Positions 59,588 through 64,000 of a stretch of DNA of 64,000 nt are shown piece after piece. The notes beneath the pieces were generated by a model. It saw only the letters and a list, made by a program, of their open reading frames with translations. It did no database searches and was not told the origin of the DNA. Position 1 is the stretch's first letter. Each line of letters begins with the position of its first letter. The translations under genes were made by a program, and so were the position numbers. The stretch comes from Xanthobacteraceae bacterium (GTDB taxonomy: Bacteria; Pseudomonadota; Alphaproteobacteria; Rhizobiales; Xanthobacteraceae): positions 1-64,000 of the forward strand of contig JAQSWY010000042.1 in the NCBI GenBank assembly GCA_029266425.1, read 5' to 3'.

Positions 59588-61179
59588 CAGTAGACGTCCG
59601 CCTGGTAGCGCCCGGCTTTCTTCAGATTGGCGACATAGGCGAGCGCCTCGTCGGTCGACTTGCCTCCATGGGTGGCGACGACCTCGACCAGAGCGCGCTC
59701 GACATCCTTCGCCATACGCTTGGCGTCGCCGCATATGTAGAAATGCGCGCCGCTCTCCAGCCAGGCATGGAGGTCGGCGCCGACCTCGCGCATGCGGTCC
59801 TGCACATAGACCTTCTTGGAGCCGTCGCGCGACCAGGCCAGCGTCAGGCGGGAGAGGTGGCCGGAGGCGCGCATGCCGGCGAGTTCGTCCTCATAGAAGA
59901 AATCGCAGTCGCTGCGCTGGTGGCCGAAGAACAGCCAGTTGCGACCCGGCGCCTTGGCGGCCATGCGGTCCCACAGGAAGGCGCGGAACGGGGCGATGCC
60001 GGTGCCGGGACCGACCATGATGATCGGCGTCGCCGGATCCTTCGGCAAGGCGAAGCCGTGCGCCTTCTGCACATAGGCGCGCATCGGAGCGCCGGCTTCC
60101 AGCCGCGCGGCGAGGAAGGTCGAGCCGACGCCGAGCCGGGCGCGGGTACCGATCCGATAGCGCACCGCGTCCACTGTCAGAGAGAGCCGGCCGGGCGTCG
60201 CCTTCGGGCTGGAGGAGATGGAATAGAGCCGGGGCTGCAACGGCTCCAGCGCCTCGATCAGCACCTCCGGATCGATGCGCGGACGGCCGAATTTCTCCAG
60301 CGCCGCCAGCACGTCGAGGGTGCTCGCATCGCCGTCGGGATCCTCTCCGGCTGCGAGCGCGCGGGCCTTGCGGCGCACCTCGCCGCCGGTGAGATAGGTG
60401 AGGAGCTGGAACAATCCGTCCGGCGCGGCGCTCAGCGCGACATCATTGGTCAGCGTGTCGATGGCAGAGCGCTCGCCGATCATGTCGGCCGGCGTGCAGC
60501 CGATCGCGTCCAGCACCGCGGCGACGAGGCCGGGATCGTTCTGCGGGAAGATGCCGAAACTGTCGCCGACCTCATAGTCGAGCCCGGCCGCGGCGAGATC
60601 GAACTCGACATGCCAAGTCTCCTTTTCTGAGGATCCCTTGTTGAGCCGATGCCGGGCCACCAGCGAGACCAGGGCCGGATTGTCGCGCGAGGTGCCCGGC
60701 GCACCGACGGGCGCTGCCGGTGCCGGTTCGTTCGCCGTGGGGGCCGCGGCGCCGTCCAGCTCGGCGGCGAGGCTCTTGAGCATGCGCGCCGTCTCCTTGC
60801 CGCCGGGGGCGCAGAGATTGAGCTTGGTCTCCTTGGCCGAAGCGATGGCGGCGGCGTAGGTCTCGCAGAGATAGCCGCACTGGCCGCAATCCTGCTGCGC
60901 CATCGCTGCCATCATGCGGCGCGGCAGCGGCCGGCCCTCGGCGAGCTTCATCCGCTCGTCCATCGGCATGGCGGCGTCGTGCCAAGGGGCGCCATCGTCA
61001 ACCTCCGCCGGCATCAGCGCCGCGTTCTCGGCGGGCGAGAGCGCGGTCGGTGCGCCCTGCGGCATCAACATGCCGGCGAAGAAGCCGTTCAGCCAGGCGC
61101 GCTGCTCCTCGCTGAAAGGCGCGGTCTCCGGGAAGAAGGAGACGCTGGGGGGCGCGGGCAGGGGAGTCTGAGCGTTCAT
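59587..61179 (-). CDS. CysJ-like NADPH reductase with 4Fe-4S domain instead of flavodoxin
   Basis: This 530-residue protein is annotated in relatives as sulfite reductase subunit alpha. Residues 20-38 (FSEEQRAWLNGFFAGM) resemble the N terminus of the adjacent nitrite reductase. Cys98, Cys101, Cys105 and Cys123 (CGQCGYLC ... NLCAPGG) form a 4Fe-4S-type motif where CysJ has an FMN domain. The rest is the FAD/NADP module: RLYSISSSP, GPGTGIAPFRAFL and YICGDAKRMAKDVE. It probably carries electrons from NADPH to nitrite and/or nitrate reductase. Its start overlaps the nitrite reductase stop by four bases. Confidence 0.9.
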   Translation of the reverse strand: MNAQTPLPAPPSVSFFPETAPFSEEQRAWLNGFFAGMLMPQGAPTALSPAENAALMPAEVDDGAPWHDAAMPMDERMKLAEGRPLPRRMMAAMAQQDCGQCGYLCETYAAAIASAKETKLNLCAPGGKETARMLKSLAAELDGAAAPTANEPAPAAPVGAPGTSRDNPALVSLVARHRLNKGSSEKETWHVEFDLAAAGLDYEVGDSFGIFPQNDPGLVAAVLDAIGCTPADMIGERSAIDTLTNDVALSAAPDGLFQLLTYLTGGEVRRKARALAAGEDPDGDASTLDVLAALEKFGRPRIDPEVLIEALEPLQPRLYSISSSPKATPGRLSLTVDAVRYRIGTRARLGVGSTFLAARLEAGAPMRAYVQKAHGFALPKDPATPIIMVGPGTGIAPFRAFLWDRMAAKAPGRNWLFFGHQRSDCDFFYEDELAGMRASGHLSRLTLAWSRDGSKKVYVQDRMREVGADLHAWLESGAHFYICGDAKRMAKDVERALVEVVATHGGKSTDEALAYVANLKKAGRYQADVY

Positions 61180-62963
61180 TGCGCGTGCTCCAGGGCATCC
61201 TCGACCAGCGCACGAAGCGCGTCCGGCTCATAGCGGCGGGTGAAGTGGGCGAGCGTCTCGGTGTCGTCGGCGCGATGGGCGAGCCAGGCCTTCAGCAGGC
61301 CTTCGACACGCGCCGGCGCCTCCTCGGATTTCACGTCGCGCCACAGCTCGCGGGCGATCGCGGCGTCCGAGCCGAAGCCGCCGCCGACCAGAAGATGATA
61401 ACCGTCGACGGTGTCGCCCTCCTCGTTCACCGGCACGCGGGCGCCGACGAGACCGATGTCGCCGATGTAATGCTGGGCGCAGGAATGGTGGCAGCCGGTG
61501 ACATGGATGTTCACCGGCAGGTCGGCCGTGACGCGGCCATCGCAATGGTTGGCGATGGCTTCCGCCGTTGCCTTGGTGTCGGCATTGCCGAACTTGCAGC
61601 CGGCGGCGCCGGTGCAGGCCACCAGCCCGGCGCGGATGGCGGTGGCACGCGAGGTGAGGCCGAGCGCCTCCAGCGCCGCCTCGACCAGCGGCACGTTCGC
61701 GTCGGAGACACCGGACAGGATCAGGTTCTGCCAGACGGTGAGGCGCAGATCGCCGTCGCCGAGGTCGCGGGCGATCGAGGCGAGGCCACGCATCTGCTCG
61801 CTCGTCATCTTGCCGACGGGGAGCACCACCCCGACCCAGTTGAGCCCGGCCTGCTTCTGGGCATGCACGCCGACATGCGCGAGGCGGTCCGGCTCGGGGC
61901 GCGGCGCCACGGCTTCGGCCGGCACGCGGGTCAGAGCTGTGCCCAGCTTCTCCTCGGTGGCGGCGAGGAACTTCTCGAAGCCCCAGGCATCGAGCAGATA
62001 CTTCAGCCGCGCCTTCTTGCGGTCGGTGCGGTCGCCATGGTCGATGAAGACGCGGACGATGGCGTCGGCGACGCGGGTCGCGTCCTCCGGATGCACGATC
62101 ACGCCGGTGTCGCGGGCGAGATCGAGATGGCCGGTGATGCCGCCGAGCACGAGACGGAACCAGATGCCGGGCTCGACGCCGAAGCCGTCTGCCACCTCAA
62201 CCGCCTGGAAGCCAATATCGTTGGTGTCCTCCAGCGCGCCGATCAGCCCGCCACCGTCGAAGGCGACGTTGAACTTGCGCGGCAGGCCGTAGAGCGAGCG
62301 GTCGGAGAGGATGTGGTAGTGCCACTCGAGCGCATAGGGGCGGGTGTCGAGCAGTTCCTGCGGATCGATGCCGGCGGTCGGCCCGCCGGTCACGTTGCGG
62401 ATATTGTCGGCGCCGGAACCGCGCGAGGTGAGGCCGAGGCCGAACAGCTTCTCCACCACCGCCGTGCCATCGGTCGCCGGGATCTCCCGGATCTGCAGGT
62501 TGGCCCGGGTGGTGACGTGGCTGTAGCCGCCGGCATGGGTATCGGCGATGTCGGCGACGCCGGCGAACTGCCAGTGCTTCAACACGCCGTTCGGAATGCG
62601 CAGCCGGCACATGAAGCTGTCCTGCGTCGGCGCGACATAGAACAGGCCGTGGAACTTCCAGCGGAACACGTCGGGGCCCTTGGGGAACAGGCCGTCGCGG
62701 GCGTGCTGCTTCATGCGGGCGTAGGAATCGAGCCCAAGCTCCTCGCGCTTGCCCTTCTCTTCGGCGACGAGCTTGCGGCCCTCAGCCTCGGTGCGGGCCA
62801 TGGCACGATGCGCCGCGGCTTCCGGCCCGGTCGGCTCGGCGGGCGCCGCCGGTGCGCTCGTGGGGGATGCGGCGCCGAGGCCGCCCGCCGCCCGCGTGGC
62901 GGCGAGGCCGGCGACGAAGCCTTCGAGGTAGCGCTTCTGTTCGGGAGTGAAATCGGTGCCCAT
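61176..62963 (-). CDS. nirA: Assimilatory nitrite reductase (siroheme, 4Fe-4S)
   Basis: This 595-residue enzyme reduces nitrite to ammonium with six electrons. The siroheme/4Fe-4S ligands are CTGAAGC and GCHHSC. The two ferredoxin-like halves are seen at FMCRLRIPNGVLKHWQ with THAGGYSHVTTRANLQIR, and at VGVHAQKQAGLNWVGVVLP. It is the NirA architecture (ferredoxin-type), without the FAD domains of NirB. The N-terminal 75 residues are a Pro/Ala-rich extension starting FTPEQKRYLEGFVAGL. ATG 62963 overlaps the upstream stop by one base (TGATG); GTG 62966 is the alternative. Confidence 0.93.
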   Translation of the reverse strand: MGTDFTPEQKRYLEGFVAGLAATRAAGGLGAASPTSAPAAPAEPTGPEAAAHRAMARTEAEGRKLVAEEKGKREELGLDSYARMKQHARDGLFPKGPDVFRWKFHGLFYVAPTQDSFMCRLRIPNGVLKHWQFAGVADIADTHAGGYSHVTTRANLQIREIPATDGTAVVEKLFGLGLTSRGSGADNIRNVTGGPTAGIDPQELLDTRPYALEWHYHILSDRSLYGLPRKFNVAFDGGGLIGALEDTNDIGFQAVEVADGFGVEPGIWFRLVLGGITGHLDLARDTGVIVHPEDATRVADAIVRVFIDHGDRTDRKKARLKYLLDAWGFEKFLAATEEKLGTALTRVPAEAVAPRPEPDRLAHVGVHAQKQAGLNWVGVVLPVGKMTSEQMRGLASIARDLGDGDLRLTVWQNLILSGVSDANVPLVEAALEALGLTSRATAIRAGLVACTGAAGCKFGNADTKATAEAIANHCDGRVTADLPVNIHVTGCHHSCAQHYIGDIGLVGARVPVNEEGDTVDGYHLLVGGGFGSDAAIARELWRDVKSEEAPARVEGLLKAWLAHRADDTETLAHFTRRYEPDALRALVEDALEHAQ

Positions 62964-64000
62964 CACGCGGCCTCCGCAGTCAGGTTCGTGTCGAGATCGA
63001 TCCGGCCGAAGGCGATGTCGGCGCGGTGCCGGCCGATGTCGTGGCCGGAGCGGATGAGGTCGAGATAGAACAGGCCGTCGGCGGTATCGCCGTAGAGCAC
63101 GGCACCCACTAGCCGGGTACCGTTCGCATCCTCGCGCAGCACCAGGCGGCGATAGAAGCCGATGCCGGGGTCGGACAGCACGATGTCCTGGGTATCCTCG
63201 GCACCCGCGAAGTCGCCGGCCGAGAACACGTGGACGCCGGAGACCTTGAGGTTGGTCGCGGTGACGCTGCCCTGATAGGCGGCGGTGTCGCCGGAGAGGC
63301 GGCGGGCGAGCACCCGGGCGTGCTCATAGGCCGGCTCGACCAGGCCGTAGACCTGGCCGCGATGCTCGGCGCATTCGCCGATAGCGTGGACGCCGGCATG
63401 GCTGGTCGAAAGCCCGTCATCGACCACGACGCCGCGATTGCAGGCGAGGCCGGCGGCGCGGGCGAGGTCGGCATTGGGGCGGACCCCGCAGGCGACGACG
63501 ATGAGGTCGGCGGGCAGGATCTCGCCGTCGGCGAGGCGCAGCCCCTCGACGCGGCTATCGCCTTCGATCGCCTGCGTCGACGCGCCGAGCCGCACCCTGA
63601 TCCCGCGCGCCTCGACCGCCTGCCGGAGCAGCGCGGCGGCGCGAGGATCGAGCTGGCGCTCCATCAGCCGGTCGGCGAGATGGATCACGGTGGTGTCCGC
63701 GCCGGCGCCGGCAAGACCGGTCGCGGCCTCGAGGCCCAGGAGGCCGCCGCCGATGACGATGGCGCGGGTGCCGGGCTTTGCCGCGCGCAGCAGCGCCTCG
63801 ACGTCCGCCCGGTCGCGGAAGGTCATGACGCCGGGCAGTTCCATCCCCGGCACCGGCAGCCGGATCGGGTGCGAGCCGGTGGCAAGCACCAGCTTCGAAT
63901 AGGGCAGGGAGGTGCCGTCGGCGAGCGCGACGCGGCCGGCATCGGCATCGATGGCGACCGCCGGGCGACCATAGATCAGCGTCACGCCGCGCGCCCGCCA
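62963..64000 (-). CDS. FAD/NAD(P)-dependent oxidoreductase (NirB/rubredoxin reductase-like, 5' truncated)
   Basis: The frame is open to the window edge, so the N-terminal FAD-binding motif lies outside. The visible 345 residues contain LVLATGSHPIRLPVPG, the NAD-binding GGGLLGLEAATGLAGAG, the FAD motif GVHAIGECAEHRGQVYGLVEPAYEHA and a C-terminal reductase domain (KVSGVHVFSAGDF). It matches the first part of NirB-type flavoproteins as a separate polypeptide. With the CysJ-like protein it may be one of two alternative electron donors for nitrate and nitrite reduction. It is the first gene of the operon within view. Confidence 0.9.
   Translation of the reverse strand, partial: WRARGVTLIYGRPAVAIDADAGRVALADGTSLPYSKLVLATGSHPIRLPVPGMELPGVMTFRDRADVEALLRAAKPGTRAIVIGGGLLGLEAATGLAGAGADTTVIHLADRLMERQLDPRAAALLRQAVEARGIRVRLGASTQAIEGDSRVEGLRLADGEILPADLIVVACGVRPNADLARAAGLACNRGVVVDDGLSTSHAGVHAIGECAEHRGQVYGLVEPAYEHARVLARRLSGDTAAYQGSVTATNLKVSGVHVFSAGDFAGAEDTQDIVLSDPGIGFYRRLVLREDANGTRLVGAVLYGDTADGLFYLDLIRSGHDIGRHRADIAFGRIDLDTNLTAEAA

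Overview
The window is high-GC chromosomal DNA with tightly packed, often overlapping genes. The split transhydrogenase alpha subunit, the rpoH/rluD pair, several TauABC/SsuABC-type transporters with flavin monooxygenases, and the Rhizobiales-style palindromic repeats point to an alphaproteobacterium of the order Hyphomicrobiales. A Xanthobacteraceae-like genus is my guess, from overall style rather than a diagnostic marker. I see no phage, integrase, transposase, rRNA or CRISPR array. One tRNA gene (Glu, CTC) is present.

Layout. 1-7.7 kb is housekeeping: the pnt proton-translocating transhydrogenase (5' end cut by the window edge), a CBS-domain protein, sigma-32 (rpoH), the pseudouridine synthase rluD, a small membrane protein divergent from rluD, tRNA-Glu and a DUF3095 protein. 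7.8-11.8 kb is a flavin monooxygenase plus ABC-transporter operon of organosulfur-scavenging type. 11.9-15.2 kb holds a TetR/DUF308 divergent pair with two matched operators, a luciferase-like enzyme and a HAD phosphatase.

15.4-30.8 kb is a large catabolic island: solute receptor, MDR reductase, intradiol dioxygenase, SDR, BKACE enzyme, cupin, ACMSD-type amidohydrolase, alpha/beta hydrolase, creatinase-like protein, a three-gene ABC importer, a molybdenum hydroxylase large subunit and a LacI regulator. GCAA-NCGN-TTGC palindromes lie at each promoter region of this island, so it is probably one LacI-controlled regulon for an aromatic or N-heteroaromatic compound. 31.3-35.9 kb is a complete PaoABC-like molybdenum aldehyde oxidoreductase with a divergent TetR. 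36-39.5 kb holds a TRIC channel, an M20 amidohydrolase with a coupled 71-residue protein, a one-domain FUSC protein and a small hypothetical.

39.8-44.0 kb is the most novel locus: a BTAD/TPR regulator, an 80-residue peptide ending in its only Cys, a YcaO enzyme and a TfuA protein, all co-directional and coupled. It looks like a minimal peptide-modification (RiPP) cluster. 44.2-49.1 kb is a second monooxygenase/ABC operon with a divergent TetR. 49.2-52.2 kb has a DUF3280 protein, a small secreted protein, an SDR and a LysR regulator. 52.3-55.5 kb encodes an unusual protein with an ABC-exporter membrane domain, an expanded and degenerate nucleotide-binding region and a C-terminal cyclic-nucleotide-binding domain. 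56.9-64 kb is an assimilatory nitrate reduction operon on the minus strand (FAD oxidoreductase, nitrite reductase, Fe-S/CysJ-like reductase, nitrate reductase), cut by the window end.

Three families of intergenic palindromic repeats recur (A: 19.4 and 20.8 kb; B: 22.0, 44.1 and 51.2 kb; C: 14.4, 55.5 with two units, and 56.8 kb). Several abut or supply the stop codons of neighbouring genes.
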